Below, piece by piece: positions 19,517-29,759 of a stretch of 64,000 bases of DNA. Source of the DNA: Allohoeflea poritis (lineage in GTDB: Bacteria; Pseudomonadota; Alphaproteobacteria; Rhizobiales; Rhizobiaceae); contig NZ_JAPJZH010000007.1 of NCBI RefSeq assembly GCF_027889715.1, positions 213,446-277,445 on the forward strand, given 5' to 3'. How positions within the stretch are numbered: position 1 is the stretch's first letter; each line of letters begins with the position of its first letter. The notes beneath the pieces were generated by a model. The model made no database searches, was not told the origin of the DNA, and was given only the letters and a program-made list of their open reading frames with translations. The position numbers and the translations under genes were made by a program.

Positions 19517-19987
19517 ATGAAGAATTTGGATGAATTTGATCGCGGGATTCTGGAAGAATTGCAACAGGACGGCAGTCTGTCCATCGAATCGCTGGCCGAG
19601 AAGGTGCACCTGTCGCGCAATGCCTGCTGGCGGCGCCTGCGGGCGCTTGAGGAACGCGGGGTGATCAGGGGCCGTGTGGCGCTTGTCGATCCGGAGCAGA
19701 TCGGTTGCGGCCTGTCCGTCTTTATTTTCATCCGAACGGCCAACCACGATCCCGACTGGCTGGAGAAATTCCGCACGGCCGTCGTCAGCCTGCCCGAAAT
19801 CACAGGGGTCCACCGCACGAGCGGCGAGTTGGACTATGTGCTCAAGGCACGTGTCGCCGACGTCAAATCCTATGACCGGCTCTATCAGCGGCTGATTGCC
19901 AGAGTGCCGCTCTCGGACGTCACCGCATCCTTTGTCATGGAGGATATCAAGGACACGACCGCCCTGCCGGTTGTCAGCACATTGTGA
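19517..19987 (+). CDS. Lrp/AsnC-family transcriptional regulator
   Basis: 156 residues. An N-terminal helix-turn-helix (LDEFDRGILEELQQDGSLS, then LAEKVHLSRNACWRRLRALE) is followed by the RAM ligand-binding domain with ITGVHRTSGELDYVLK. The family binds amino acids and assembles as octamers on DNA. The ATG at 19517 begins the conserved KNLDEFDRGIL. Two palindromes upstream are probable operators controlling this gene and the divergent small membrane protein gene. Confidence 0.92.
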   Translation: MKNLDEFDRGILEELQQDGSLSIESLAEKVHLSRNACWRRLRALEERGVIRGRVALVDPEQIGCGLSVFIFIRTANHDPDWLEKFRTAVVSLPEITGVHRTSGELDYVLKARVADVKSYDRLYQRLIARVPLSDVTASFVMEDIKDTTALPVVSTL

Positions 19988-20095
19988 TCAATCAGCATCG
20001 ATTGTCACAATAACATTGAACAGTCCGTCTCGCGCGCGCCGCTTAATCCGGCAGATGGGATCGCTATATTCGGGGTCAACAAAGGAGACAGACCC

Positions 20096-21001
20096 ATGTC
20101 CATCCGCCCCGTCAAGCAACTCTCGCCCGCGGTGCCCACCATGGAAGGCGCCGGCGTCAAGCTGCACCGCGCCTTCGGCTTCACCGATCCGACACTGGCG
20201 GATCCGTTCCTTCTGTTCGATGATTTCCGCAACGACCGGCCCGAAGACTATCTTGCCGGCTTTCCCTGGCATCCGCATCGCGGCATCGAGACCATCACCT
20301 ATGTGCTGGCCGGCACGGTCGACCATGGCGACAGTCTCGGCAACCAGGGCACGCTGGGCGCCGGGGATGTGCAGTGGATGACCGCGGGCAGCGGCATCAT
20401 GCATCAGGAAATGCCGAAAGGCGATGCGACCGGCCGCATGCACGGCTTCCAGCTGTGGGCCAATCTGCCGTCGTCGCTGAAGATGACCGATCCGCGCTAC
20501 CAGGACATCAAGGCCGCCGACATTCCGGAGGTCATCGACGATGACGGCACGGTGGTGCGCGTCGTGTGCGGCGACTTCTGGGGCAAGTCCGGTCCGGTCG
20601 ACGGCGTCTCCGCCGATCCGCTCTATCTCGATATCTCGGTGCCGCCGGGCAAGCGCAAGACGTTGCCGGTCGACACCTACCGGTCAGCCTTTGCCTATAT
20701 CTTTGCCGGCTCAGGACACTTCTCCAGCGCCTCGAAACCGTTTGGCGTTCTGACAGAAAAAGAGATCGGCGGCGAGGAAATCCTGCTGCGCGACCAAACG
20801 GGCAATCGCACGCTGGTCGTTTTCGACACCGGTGACGAAGTTACCGTGCAAGCCGGCGAAGAAGGCGTGCGGTTCCTTCTGGTAGCCGGCAAACCAATCG
20901 AGGAGCCAGTCGCCTGGCACGGCCCGATCGTCATGAACACACGCGAAGAGCTGGCTCAGGCGATCCGGGAATTGCAGTCCGGCACCTTCATCAAAACGTG
21001 A
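20096..21001 (+). CDS. Pirin-family cupin protein
   Basis: 301 residues. Metal ligands expected in pirins are present: the histidines in FPWHPHRGIE and the His and Glu in IMHQEMPKG. A second cupin-like half follows with VPPGKRKTLPVD. Bacterial pirins bind iron and include quercetin dioxygenases and regulators of pyruvate metabolism; the physiological role is unclear. AAAGGAG lies upstream of the ATG. The stop runs 11 nt into the convergent DUF2855 gene. Confidence 0.92.
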   Translation: MSIRPVKQLSPAVPTMEGAGVKLHRAFGFTDPTLADPFLLFDDFRNDRPEDYLAGFPWHPHRGIETITYVLAGTVDHGDSLGNQGTLGAGDVQWMTAGSGIMHQEMPKGDATGRMHGFQLWANLPSSLKMTDPRYQDIKAADIPEVIDDDGTVVRVVCGDFWGKSGPVDGVSADPLYLDISVPPGKRKTLPVDTYRSAFAYIFAGSGHFSSASKPFGVLTEKEIGGEEILLRDQTGNRTLVVFDTGDEVTVQAGEEGVRFLLVAGKPIEEPVAWHGPIVMNTREELAQAIRELQSGTFIKT

Positions 21002-22079
21002 GCCGCACCACCAGGCCATTGTGCGGCGATATGCGGCCGGCGACAAGATCGTCAAACACGGTTTCGGCGCCCGAAAGGTCATCGACGGCCGTATAGGTCA
21101 GCCACGCTTTGCTTTTCTCGGCGGCGCGGCGCCAGAAATCGAAGGCCTTCTGCTCGAAGACGCCCGGCCCCCAATCGGAAGCACGCTTCTGGATGTGGCC
21201 GGGCGCGAAGAACATGGCGCTGCGTTCGCGGATGAAGCCCGGACCCATTTCGTTGTCGTCCCAGTGGGTAACGCCGACATTGGAACAGTAGCGCATATTG
21301 TCGCCGAGATGGGCGTGCAGCTCGGACAGAACCGCGCCCGAGCCCGACATGTCGATAATGACGGTCGGGCGGCTCGCATCCACGGATGCGATCTCGTCAT
21401 AGGTGAGCACGGTGTCATAAAGACCGAGCGCCCTCACCGCCTCGACATTGCGCGCCGACGTCATTCCGATGCTCGCCGGGGCGTTCTGATCTTCCGCCAA
21501 CGCATAGGCAACGCCGATGGCGGTCTTGCTCGAGGCGCTGACAATGATGACCCGCCCGGCGCCGAACCAGCCATTGTCGGAAAAGAAATCGTGTAGACAG
21601 AAGGATGTCGCGTAGAGCGGGTAAAGCACCATGCGTGCGTCGTCGAACTCCGGCTCATAGTCCGCCTGGCCGCGCACGCGCCCATAGGCATTGTAGACCG
21701 GCGGCAGCGCGGCGCGGTGTTCGGCGCCATCGAAGAGCCTGGTTTCACTGACCTTTTGCGGTTTCATCACCAGGTGGCTTGCCATCGGAAAATAGCCGTA
21801 GAGGCGGTCGCCGACCGGCACGTCCGGATGGTTCGAGGCGGTCACGTCGGCAAAACCCCAGACGGGAATGATGCCCCAGCCGCCGTCGTCGTTTTCGAGC
21901 GGCACGAAGAAGTTCCAATAGCCGATCTTCTCGCCGACCACCCCATAGGTGACATTGTTGGCGGTCAGCGCGAAACGGTCGATCGCCAACAGCACCTCTC
22001 CGTCCCCGAGCTGCGGGGCGGTTGCGTCCACCAGCCGATGCCGAAGCAGATCGTCCTTGCGAACCTGGAACTGCTGCAT
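20991..22079 (-). CDS. DUF2855 family protein (MDR-like fold)
   Basis: 362 residues. The N-terminus VRKDDLLRHRLVDATAPQLGDGEVLLAIDRFALTANN resembles medium-chain dehydrogenase folds with a degenerate nucleotide site. The blocks WGIIPVWGFADV and GDRLYGYFPM are characteristic of DUF2855. No catalytic activity is established for the family. It converges on pirin with an 11-nt overlap and lies 20 bp downstream of prfC on the same strand, probably read from the prfC promoter. Confidence 0.85.
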   Translation of the reverse strand: MQQFQVRKDDLLRHRLVDATAPQLGDGEVLLAIDRFALTANNVTYGVVGEKIGYWNFFVPLENDDGGWGIIPVWGFADVTASNHPDVPVGDRLYGYFPMASHLVMKPQKVSETRLFDGAEHRAALPPVYNAYGRVRGQADYEPEFDDARMVLYPLYATSFCLHDFFSDNGWFGAGRVIIVSASSKTAIGVAYALAEDQNAPASIGMTSARNVEAVRALGLYDTVLTYDEIASVDASRPTVIIDMSGSGAVLSELHAHLGDNMRYCSNVGVTHWDDNEMGPGFIRERSAMFFAPGHIQKRASDWGPGVFEQKAFDFWRRAAEKSKAWLTYTAVDDLSGAETVFDDLVAGRISPHNGLVVRLTF

Positions 22080-22098
22080 GCCTGTCTCCCTTGTTCCG

Positions 22099-23688
22099 TC
22101 AGGCCGCTTTCTGCGGGTGGTATTCCTTCACATGGGCGAAGCGGATCGCCGGCCAGCGCTCGGCCTCATAGTTCAGTGAAAACCCGTCCGAAGCAAGGAA
22201 TACCGCATCGCCGTCGAGATCGCGGGCGATGTCGCCGCGCTTGGCATTGACGAATTTTTCGACATCGGCATCGCTGTCCGCCGATATCCAGCGGCAGACA
22301 TTGAAGCGCGCCGCCTCGAAAGTGACGGGCAGGCCGTATTCGGCCCGCAGCCGTTCCTTCAGGACATCAAGCTGCAGCGCGCCGATGACGCCGACGATGG
22401 CGGGCGAACCGTCCTCGGGCGAGAAGAGCTGCACGACCCCCTCCTCCGCCATCTGCTGCAGCGCCTCCTTCAGCTTCTTGGCCTTCATCGCGTCTTCCAG
22501 GCGCACGCGGCGCAGGATTTCCGGCGCGAAGTTGGGCACGCCCTCGAAGACGATATCCTCGCCTTCGGTCAGCGTGTCGCCGATGCGCAGCGTGCCGTGG
22601 TTCGGAATACCGACAACGTCGCCGGCATAGGCATCGTCGGCGAGCTGGCGCTGGTGGGCGAAAAAGAATTGCGGCGCCGACAGGCCGAGCATCTTGCCGG
22701 TGCGCGACAGCCGCGCCTTCATGCCGCGTTGCAGGCGGCCCGAGCAGACGCGCACGAAGGCGATGCGGTCGCGATGATTGGGGTCCATATTGGCCTGAAT
22801 CTTGAAGACGAAGGCCGTCATCTTCGGGTCCGTCGCCTTGACCATGCGGGCGCCGGCCTTCTGTGCGCGCGGCTGCGGGGCGTATTTGCCGAGCGCGTTG
22901 ATTAGGTCGCGTACGCCATAGTTGCGCAGCGCCGAGCCGAAATAGACGGGCGTCAAATGCCCTTCACGAAAGGCTTCCAGATCGAAGGGGCGGCACGCCT
23001 CCATCGCCAGGCTGGTTTCCTCGATGAAGGCCTCGCGATCGTTTTCCGGAAGCAGGCCGGCGGCGCTGTCGGCCTCCGGGCCGTTGACCTTCGTCACCTC
23101 TTCCTCGCTGTCCATGCGGCGCACGGCGTTATCGGCCAGATGATAGGTGCCGGCAAAGGTGCGGCCCCGGCCGATCGGCCAGGTCATCGGCGCGGTATCG
23201 AGCGCCAGCTTTTCCTCCACCTCGTCGAGGATCTCGAAGGGATCGCGGCTTTCCCTGTCCAGCTTGTTGACGAAGGTGACGATCGGAATGTCGCGCAGGC
23301 GGCAGACCTCGAACAGCTTGAGCGTGCGCGGCTCGATGCCCTTGGCCGCGTCGATGACCATGATCGCCGCATCGACGGCGGTCAGCGTGCGGTAGGTGTC
23401 GTCGGCAAAATCTTCGTGGCCGGGCGTGTCGAGCAGGTTGAAGACGTGATCGCCATACTCAAACGTCATGACCGAGGTGACGACGGAAATGCCGCGGTCG
23501 CGTTCGATCTTCATCCAGTCCGAACGCGTCTGCATGCGGTCCTTCTTGGCCTTGACCTCGCCGGCAAGCTGGATGGCACCGCCGAACAGAAGCAGCTTTT
23601 CGGTCAGCGTCGTCTTGCCGGCGTCCGGGTGCGAAATGATGGCAAATGTGCGCCGGCGGGCGACGGCCTTGGCCAGGTGGTCGGTCAT
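22099..23688 (-). CDS. prfC: Peptide chain release factor 3
   Basis: 529 residues from the ATG at 23688, exactly the E. coli RF3 length. The GTPase motifs are ISHPDAGKTTLTEKLL, the switch region RGISVVTSVMTF, DTPGHEDF and VNKLDR. RF3 recycles RF1/RF2 from the ribosome after termination. Domain II (FVFKIQANMDPNHRDRIAFVRVCSG) confirms RF3 rather than EF-G. The frame stays open upstream, but that sequence is antisense to dut. Confidence 0.96.
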   Translation of the reverse strand: MTDHLAKAVARRRTFAIISHPDAGKTTLTEKLLLFGGAIQLAGEVKAKKDRMQTRSDWMKIERDRGISVVTSVMTFEYGDHVFNLLDTPGHEDFADDTYRTLTAVDAAIMVIDAAKGIEPRTLKLFEVCRLRDIPIVTFVNKLDRESRDPFEILDEVEEKLALDTAPMTWPIGRGRTFAGTYHLADNAVRRMDSEEEVTKVNGPEADSAAGLLPENDREAFIEETSLAMEACRPFDLEAFREGHLTPVYFGSALRNYGVRDLINALGKYAPQPRAQKAGARMVKATDPKMTAFVFKIQANMDPNHRDRIAFVRVCSGRLQRGMKARLSRTGKMLGLSAPQFFFAHQRQLADDAYAGDVVGIPNHGTLRIGDTLTEGEDIVFEGVPNFAPEILRRVRLEDAMKAKKLKEALQQMAEEGVVQLFSPEDGSPAIVGVIGALQLDVLKERLRAEYGLPVTFEAARFNVCRWISADSDADVEKFVNAKRGDIARDLDGDAVFLASDGFSLNYEAERWPAIRFAHVKEYHPQKAA

Positions 23689-23781
23689 CGAAGAGAAAAT
23701 CCTGTTGAATTGGAGGTCTTCTAGCGCCTGTTCCGCGCCGTTGCAATTGACGAAAACCGACACAGGCGGCAAGAGTGCGGC

Positions 23782-24261
23782 ATGTCCGGCTACCGATCCG
23801 AAATTCAGCAGACGCCCGTTGTCGGGCTCGTGCGCCTGCCGCATGGCGCCGGCCTCGACCTGCCGGCCTATGAGACCGAGGGCGCCGCCGGCATGGACCT
23901 GCGCGCCGCCAACGCTGTCGACGCGCCCATTGTCATTGCTCCCGGCGAACGGGCGCTGGTGCCGACGGGTTTCGTTTTCGAGATTCCCGCCGGCTTCGAA
24001 GCGCAGATTCGGCCGCGTTCGGGCCTTGCCTTCAAACACGGGCTGACATGTCTCAACACACCCGGCACGATCGACAGCGACTATCGCGGCGAGGTGCAGG
24101 TTCTGCTGATCAACCACGGCAGCGAGGCCTTCACGATCGAGCGCGGCATGCGGATCGCGCAAATGGTCGTCGCACCGGTTTGCCAGGCACGGATCGAGGA
24201 ACGGACGCTCGCCAATGAAACGGCACGGGGCAGCGGCGGCTTCGGCTCCACCGGCCATTGA
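23782..24261 (+). CDS. dut: Deoxyuridine 5'-triphosphate nucleotidohydrolase
   Basis: 159 residues with all five trimeric dUTPase motifs: [37 protein letters not shown] and the C-terminal [10 protein letters not shown]. It hydrolyses dUTP to dUMP, keeping uracil out of DNA and feeding dTMP synthesis. It is divergent from prfC with a 93-bp gap. In many alphaproteobacteria dut follows coaBC; here the two are about 5.4 kb apart. Confidence 0.97.
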   Translation: MSGYRSEIQQTPVVGLVRLPHGAGLDLPAYETEGAAGMDLRAANAVDAPIVIAPGERALVPTGFVFEIPAGFEAQIRPRSGLAFKHGLTCLNTPGTIDSDYRGEVQVLLINHGSEAFTIERGMRIAQMVVAPVCQARIEERTLANETARGSGGFGSTGH

Positions 24262-24459
24262 TCGGCTGGACGTATTTTCTAAATCATTTGCATTCTGTAT
24301 CTGAGATTAGAGATTTTTCCTACTCTTCTTGCAAATACGAAACACGTTTCTAAATTGTATCTCGAATTCAATGCCGCACCGCTGGCGACATGCCGACGGT
24401 ACGGCTATCCTTTCTGATGATCATCCGTCATCCGGCGGGCATTCAAACGGAGCCTTATC

Positions 24460-25434
24460 ATGTCACAAGCAGCCGACCGAAAACCCGGACGCGGGCGGGT
24501 CTTCAATTCCATCACCGAGACCATCGGCGATACGCCGGTCGTGCGGCTGGACAAGCTTGCCGCCGCAGCGGGCGTGAAGGCGCATCTCCTGGGCAAACTG
24601 GAATTCTTCAACCCGATCGCCAGCGTCAAGGACCGCATCGGCGTCGCCATGATCGAGGCCATGGAGCGGGACGGCAGGATCGCGCCGGGCAAATCCGTTC
24701 TGGTCGAGCCGACCTCGGGCAATACCGGCATCGCGCTTGCCTTCGCCGCCGCGGCCAAGGGCTACCGCCTGATCCTGACGATGCCCGAGACCATGTCTGT
24801 CGAACGGCGCAAGATGCTGGCCCTTCTCGGCGCCGAGCTGGTGCTGACCGAAGGTCCCAAGGGCATGAAGGGCGCGATCGCCAAGGCCGAGGAACTGGCC
24901 GCCGGAATCCCGGATGCCGTCATCCCGCAGCAGTTCGAGAACCCCGCCAATCCGCAAATCCACCGCGAGACCACGGCCGAGGAAATCTGGAACGACACCG
25001 ATGGCGGCGTCGACATTTTCGTCTCCGGCATCGGCACCGGCGGTACGATCACCGGCGCCGGGCAGGTGCTTAAAGAGCGCAAGCCCGAACTGAAAATCGT
25101 CGCCGTCGAGCCGGCGGATTCGCCGATCCTGTCGGGCGGCGAACCCGGACCGCACAAGATCCAGGGCATCGGCGCAGGTTTCGCACCGGCGATCCTGGAC
25201 ACCGGTGTGTATGACGAGGTGGTGACCGTCTCTAACGAGGAAGCATTCGAAACGGCCCGGCAGACGGCCCGGACCGAGGGCGTGCCGGTCGGCATTTCCT
25301 CGGGCGCCGCGCTGGCCGCCGCGATCAAGGTCGGTCAACGCCCGGAGAATGAAGGCAAGACCATCGTCGTGATCATTCCCTCCTTCGCGGAGCGGTATCT
25401 TTCGACGGCGCTGTTCGACGGGCTGGCCGCCTGA
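24460..25434 (+). CDS. cysK: Cysteine synthase A (O-acetylserine sulfhydrylase)
   Basis: 324 residues. The PLP lysine is in [12 protein letters not shown], the substrate loop is [12 protein letters not shown] and the phosphate-binding loop is [13 protein letters not shown]. It makes cysteine from O-acetylserine and sulfide. The 198-bp upstream region is AT-rich and holds a palindrome at 24339-24350 (GAAAC-AC-GTTTC) that could be a regulator site. A strong hairpin follows the gene. Confidence 0.95.
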   Translation: MSQAADRKPGRGRVFNSITETIGDTPVVRLDKLAAAAGVKAHLLGKLEFFNPIASVKDRIGVAMIEAMERDGRIAPGKSVLVEPTSGNTGIALAFAAAAKGYRLILTMPETMSVERRKMLALLGAELVLTEGPKGMKGAIAKAEELAAGIPDAVIPQQFENPANPQIHRETTAEEIWNDTDGGVDIFVSGIGTGGTITGAGQVLKERKPELKIVAVEPADSPILSGGEPGPHKIQGIGAGFAPAILDTGVYDEVVTVSNEEAFETARQTARTEGVPVGISSGAALAAAIKVGQRPENEGKTIVVIIPSFAERYLSTALFDGLAA

Positions 25435-25446
25435 CGGTTCGCCGCG

Positions 25447-25472
25447 GGCCGCGGATTTGCTGATCCGCGGCC
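25447..25472 (+). terminator. Hairpin downstream of cysK
   Basis: A perfect 10-bp stem, GGCCGCGGAT and ATCCGCGGCC, with a 6-nt loop, beginning 13 nt after the cysK stop. The T-tract is short (CTTGC), so it is a weak intrinsic terminator or mRNA end stabiliser. Confidence 0.6.
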
Positions 25473-25651
25473 TTGCAATCGGTCGCGGCCTCGCCTAACT
25501 AAGCGCCGTCAGCCAATGGAGTTTTGATGCGCGGACGTAAAGAGTCCCGGTAAAGCCCGGTCAAGGAAGACCGGGCGACAATTGTAACGCTGCCGCCGGC
25601 AACGCCGCCGCGGCAGGCTTTGTGTTACACGCATCAAATTCCGGACAATCC

Positions 25652-25909
25652 ATGGACATATCTAGGCACGAGCAACGGGTGCTGCACCTGCTTGCCCAGG
25701 GCGGCCATATCCTCGTTGAAAAAGACGAGCGCGGTCATATCGTCGACAATTCCTGCGTGACAAGGGACGGCTGGTACTGGAACGGCTGTTCGCAGGAGCT
25801 GTTCAGAAAGCTGAAGCGCCGGCGCCTCATCGCATCGACAGGCGGCGGCCCTTACCGGATTACCCAGTTGGGCCTGAAACGGGTCCGCTCTCAGGCGAAT
25901 AACCGGTAG
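25652..25909 (+). CDS. UPF0386/YjhX-like protein
   Basis: 85 residues from the ATG at 25652. MDISRHEQRVLHLLAQGG, CVTRDGWYW and LFRKLKRRRLIASTGGGPYRIT are hallmark blocks of UPF0386, a small winged-helix-like family whose E. coli member YjhX has been reported as a toxin that affects topoisomerase I. No antitoxin-like partner is visible beside it, so a toxin role here is unproven. The upstream 217 bp contains only the cysK hairpin and no other recognisable gene. Confidence 0.85.
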   Translation: MDISRHEQRVLHLLAQGGHILVEKDERGHIVDNSCVTRDGWYWNGCSQELFRKLKRRRLIASTGGGPYRITQLGLKRVRSQANNR

Positions 25910-25918
25910 GCGATAAAA

Positions 25919-25944
25919 GGAGGTGGCGGTTTCCCGCCGCCTCC
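25919..25944 (-). terminator. Intrinsic terminator for the membrane-protein gene
   Basis: An 11-bp stem (GGAGGTGGCGG with CCGCCGCCTCC, one G-T pair) with a TTTC loop. Read on the minus strand it is followed by TTTTAT, a proper T-tract, so it ends the 25960-27009 gene. It may also stop the opposing YjhX-like transcript. Confidence 0.7.
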
Positions 25945-25959
25945 GACCGGTCCGACCAC

Positions 25960-27009
25960 TTAGCCAGGCCTCATCGGAATTTCGAGATCCGTCACCGCTT
26001 TCCAGGTACCAAGATCGGTGACCACCACAGAATTCACCGCTGTCTCGACACGCTCAATATTTGCGAGGCTGGATGTCGCCGCTTTGTGTGCCTTGCGAAT
26101 CTCTCCGATGGCCTCGTGGTTCAGCGTCAGCGCCGGCACTTTGCTCGATACGTTCTTGATTTCGGTGTCAACGTAATTCGAAATTGTGTCGAGTTTATCC
26201 GGCATCTGTGCTGCATTCGAAAGTTTGCTTGGTATGTTGTTTTTGAGATGCTTCAGCAGAGCTGGAAGCGTTCTCGCCAGGTTATTGGCCTTGTCCACGG
26301 CTGCCTGGATTTCGAGTTTCTTCTCGGCCGCCTCCTGCACCAAGGCAGCCTGCTCATTTGTTGCTTGGGTCGTACTGCTCGACCGGCTGCCAAAGTAGAA
26401 GCCGACGATTGCGGTCAATGCTGTGGCCAACATTGTAAGAACCTGCTGGGATAACTGTAAGACGGCACTGTTGTCGACCGGTGCCCAAACGCTGATGGCA
26501 GCGCGGCCGCCGGCTTCGTCCTTGTCTACTTCAAATGTATATCCTTCTCTGTACTGCTCCCTGAGCTCGGTAAATCTTTCGGCGATCGCCACCTCTATTG
26601 TTGTTCCCTTCTTTGTCGCTACAACCTCCTGAGAATCAACCAGAATTCGACTGGTCTTATCAGCTTCGGTCAGTACGAATACACCGAATATCAGGACCAG
26701 AACGATGAAACCCAACGCGAGAACCGCACGTATCGTGCCTTGAGGCAGACCGAATGCGTAGGAGCTGTTGGTCAATGACAGTTTCGACATGACCCAAGCG
26801 CAAAAAATGATCGACAATATTATTGCCGGAAACGCGACCAACCCGATCAGAACCGGCAGAATATACCGATGCGTATCTATTGCGGGCGGCTGCTCAAAGA
26901 TCAGCAACATGACCAACCCAAATGCGAATATAACGCAGGCTGCAATCAGGCCAGGCAGCCCCCACAAAGCACTGCCTCGCGCTTGTTCGGATGATGTAGT
27001 GTCAGACAT
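25960..27009 (-). CDS. Membrane protein with long cytoplasmic tail, function unknown
   Basis: 349 residues. Hydrophobic segments lie at about 16-38, 49-72, 88-112 (beginning LPQGTIRAVLAL) and 190-208 (ATALTAIVGFYFGSRSSS). The last two phrases recur in poorly described bacterial membrane proteins. The 75-residue stretch between the third and fourth segments is polar, and the C-terminal 140 residues look helical. Base composition is distinctly lower in GC than both neighbours, and the 281 bp upstream is AT-rich, suggesting acquisition by transfer. No partner gene is visible, so no function is proposed. Confidence 0.75.
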   Translation of the reverse strand: MSDTTSSEQARGSALWGLPGLIAACVIFAFGLVMLLIFEQPPAIDTHRYILPVLIGLVAFPAIILSIIFCAWVMSKLSLTNSSYAFGLPQGTIRAVLALGFIVLVLIFGVFVLTEADKTSRILVDSQEVVATKKGTTIEVAIAERFTELREQYREGYTFEVDKDEAGGRAAISVWAPVDNSAVLQLSQQVLTMLATALTAIVGFYFGSRSSSTTQATNEQAALVQEAAEKKLEIQAAVDKANNLARTLPALLKHLKNNIPSKLSNAAQMPDKLDTISNYVDTEIKNVSSKVPALTLNHEAIGEIRKAHKAATSSLANIERVETAVNSVVVTDLGTWKAVTDLEIPMRPG

Positions 27010-27290
27010 TGCTGCCTCCCGAAGTGAGCTTCCACTCTATATTATTGTTATTATTATTTTTTCCGTATCCGAGTGCACTGACTCTTGTTTTTGGAAGTAC
27101 GCTCGCAGCACAACGTCCGGTCAACTCGTTACGCGCTCAATAATCCCACTGGTTGTATTAAAGCGCAAAGAAATAGGTTTTTCAATCTTTTGTGGTTTTC
27201 TTAAATTCTTCTCTTATAGATAGAATATCGACTCGCGGTAAGCCGATATCCGGCATTCTCCGGGAAATTCAAGCCCCGAAATGCGAACCG

Positions 27291-28823
27291 CTACGCCGCA
27301 GCCGCCATCCCGTCGCCCGGCAGGCGGTAGGAAATTGCCTCGGCGATGTGCATGCGGCCGACTTTGGCGGTGCCGTCGAGATCGGCGAGGGTGCGGGCGA
27401 CCTTGAGCACCCGGTGATAGGCGCGCGCCGAGAATTTCATGCGCTCGGCCGCCTCGTGCAGCAGTGCGGCCCCGGCCGCATCGGGGCCGGCCACCGTCTC
27501 GATGAGCGATGTGGGGCACAGCGCATTGGCGGTCACGAACGGCACATCAAGATCGGCGAAACGCTCCTTCTGGCGCTCACGCGCCATTGCCACCCGCTGA
27601 GCCACGTCGGCGCTGCTTTCGCTGGTGCCCGGCTTGATGAGATCGGCTGCCGTCACCGCCGGAACCGTGATCCTCAGATCAATCCGGTCAAGCAGCGGGC
27701 CGGAGATGCGCGCCTGGTAGTCGGCCTGGCAGCGCGGTCCGCGGGCGCAGCTATGCCCCGGCTCGCCGGCCATGCCGCAGCGGCAGGGATTCATCGCCGC
27801 AATAAGCTGGATGCGCGCCGGATAGCTGACATGATGATTGGCACGGGCGATGATGCACTCGCCGCTCTCCAGCGGCTGACGCAGGGAATCGAGCACCTGC
27901 GGCGAGAACTCCGGGAATTCGTCCAGGAAGAGGACACCGTTATGGGCGAGCGAGACTTCGCCCGGCCGGGCCCGCATGCCGCCGCCGACCATGGCCGCCA
28001 TGGAGGCCGAATGGTGCGGCGCGCGATAGGGCCGCCGATCGGACAATTCGCCGCCGGACAGCAGGCCGGCAATCGAATGGATCATTGAGACTTCGAGAAG
28101 CTCGGCCGGCGACAGCGACGGCAGGATGGAGGGCAGCCTGGCGGCCAGCATCGATTTGCCGGAGCCCGGCGGACCGGACATGAGCAGATTGTGACCGCCG
28201 GCGGCTGCGACCTCCAGCGCCCGCTTGGCGGTCTCCTGGCCCTTGATGTCGGCAAGGTCGGGCAGGCCTTCCGTGGCGCCGCGGATCGCCGCCTGCGGGC
28301 GAGACAGAACCTGCGTTCCCTTGAAATGGTTGGCCATGGCTATGAGGCTTCGCGGCGCGAGGATGTCGAGATCGGCGCTTGCCCAGGCCGCTTCGGGGCC
28401 GCAGGCGGCGGGACAGATCAGGCCCTTGTCCTGTTCATTGGCGCCGATCGCCGCCGGCAGCACGCCGGTCACGGCAGCGATGGTGCCGTCCAGGGACAAT
28501 TCGCCGAGCACCACATAGCCGGACAGCGCATCGGCGGGGATCGCGCCCAGCGCCGACATCAGGCAGAGCGCGATCGGCAGGTCGAAATGGCTGCCTTCCT
28601 TGGGAAGATCGGCCGGCGCAAGGTTGACCGTCACTTTCTTGGCTGGCAACGAAAGGCCGGACGCATGCAGCGCCGCCTGCACCCGCTCGCGGCTTTCGGC
28701 CACCGCCTTGTCCGGCAGGCCGACAATGTTCATGCCGATCTTGCCCGGCGCGACCATGACCTGCACGTCGACCGGAACGGCGTGAATACCCTGAAACGAA
28801 ACCGTGCTGACGCGCGAAACCAT
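27291..28823 (-). CDS. comM: YifB/ComM-family Mg-chelatase-like AAA+ ATPase
   Basis: 510 residues. The N-terminal Lon-protease-like ChlI domain (FDLPIALCLMSALGAIP) precedes the AAA+ module with Walker A MSGPPGSGKSMLAARLP and Walker B GVLFLDEFPEF. The C-terminal Mg-chelatase region carries FSARAYHRVLKVARTLADLDG. ComM is a hexameric helicase that aids branch migration during natural transformation; YifB homologues are widespread. It stands alone. Confidence 0.93.
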   Translation of the reverse strand: MVSRVSTVSFQGIHAVPVDVQVMVAPGKIGMNIVGLPDKAVAESRERVQAALHASGLSLPAKKVTVNLAPADLPKEGSHFDLPIALCLMSALGAIPADALSGYVVLGELSLDGTIAAVTGVLPAAIGANEQDKGLICPAACGPEAAWASADLDILAPRSLIAMANHFKGTQVLSRPQAAIRGATEGLPDLADIKGQETAKRALEVAAAGGHNLLMSGPPGSGKSMLAARLPSILPSLSPAELLEVSMIHSIAGLLSGGELSDRRPYRAPHHSASMAAMVGGGMRARPGEVSLAHNGVLFLDEFPEFSPQVLDSLRQPLESGECIIARANHHVSYPARIQLIAAMNPCRCGMAGEPGHSCARGPRCQADYQARISGPLLDRIDLRITVPAVTAADLIKPGTSESSADVAQRVAMARERQKERFADLDVPFVTANALCPTSLIETVAGPDAAGAALLHEAAERMKFSARAYHRVLKVARTLADLDGTAKVGRMHIAEAISYRLPGDGMAAAA

Positions 28824-29045
28824 CTGCCACCTTCATCCGCCTGCACGCAGCGGCTGCAAAATTCCCGACATGCATCCATACACCATCGGCACGCACGCAA
28901 CAAGAACAAAAATAGAACATGGCGATTTCATTCCTATGTTGAAGACTGTGCGCGCGGCTGGACGGACGGGACGCTACGGAGTATGTGCAGTGAACGCCCG
29001 CATGCGGGCGGCAGAATTCCAATTTCATACGGGCAGGTGCGATTT

Positions 29046-29666
<621 letters not shown>

Positions 29667-29759
29667 CAATCGTCATCGACCGCACGCAATTTTGACTGGC
29701 CGTCCCGGCGGGCGGGGCCGTATATTGCCTGCATTGAATGATGCGGATGCGCCGAGGGG

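Noticed and set aside
22099..24258. A 719-codon form of RF3
   Set aside because: The extra N-terminal part is antisense to dut; the ATG at 23688 gives the exact RF3 length.
25652..25909. Toxin-antitoxin pair based on the YjhX-like gene
   Set aside because: No partner antitoxin frame is visible on either side, so only the single gene is called.
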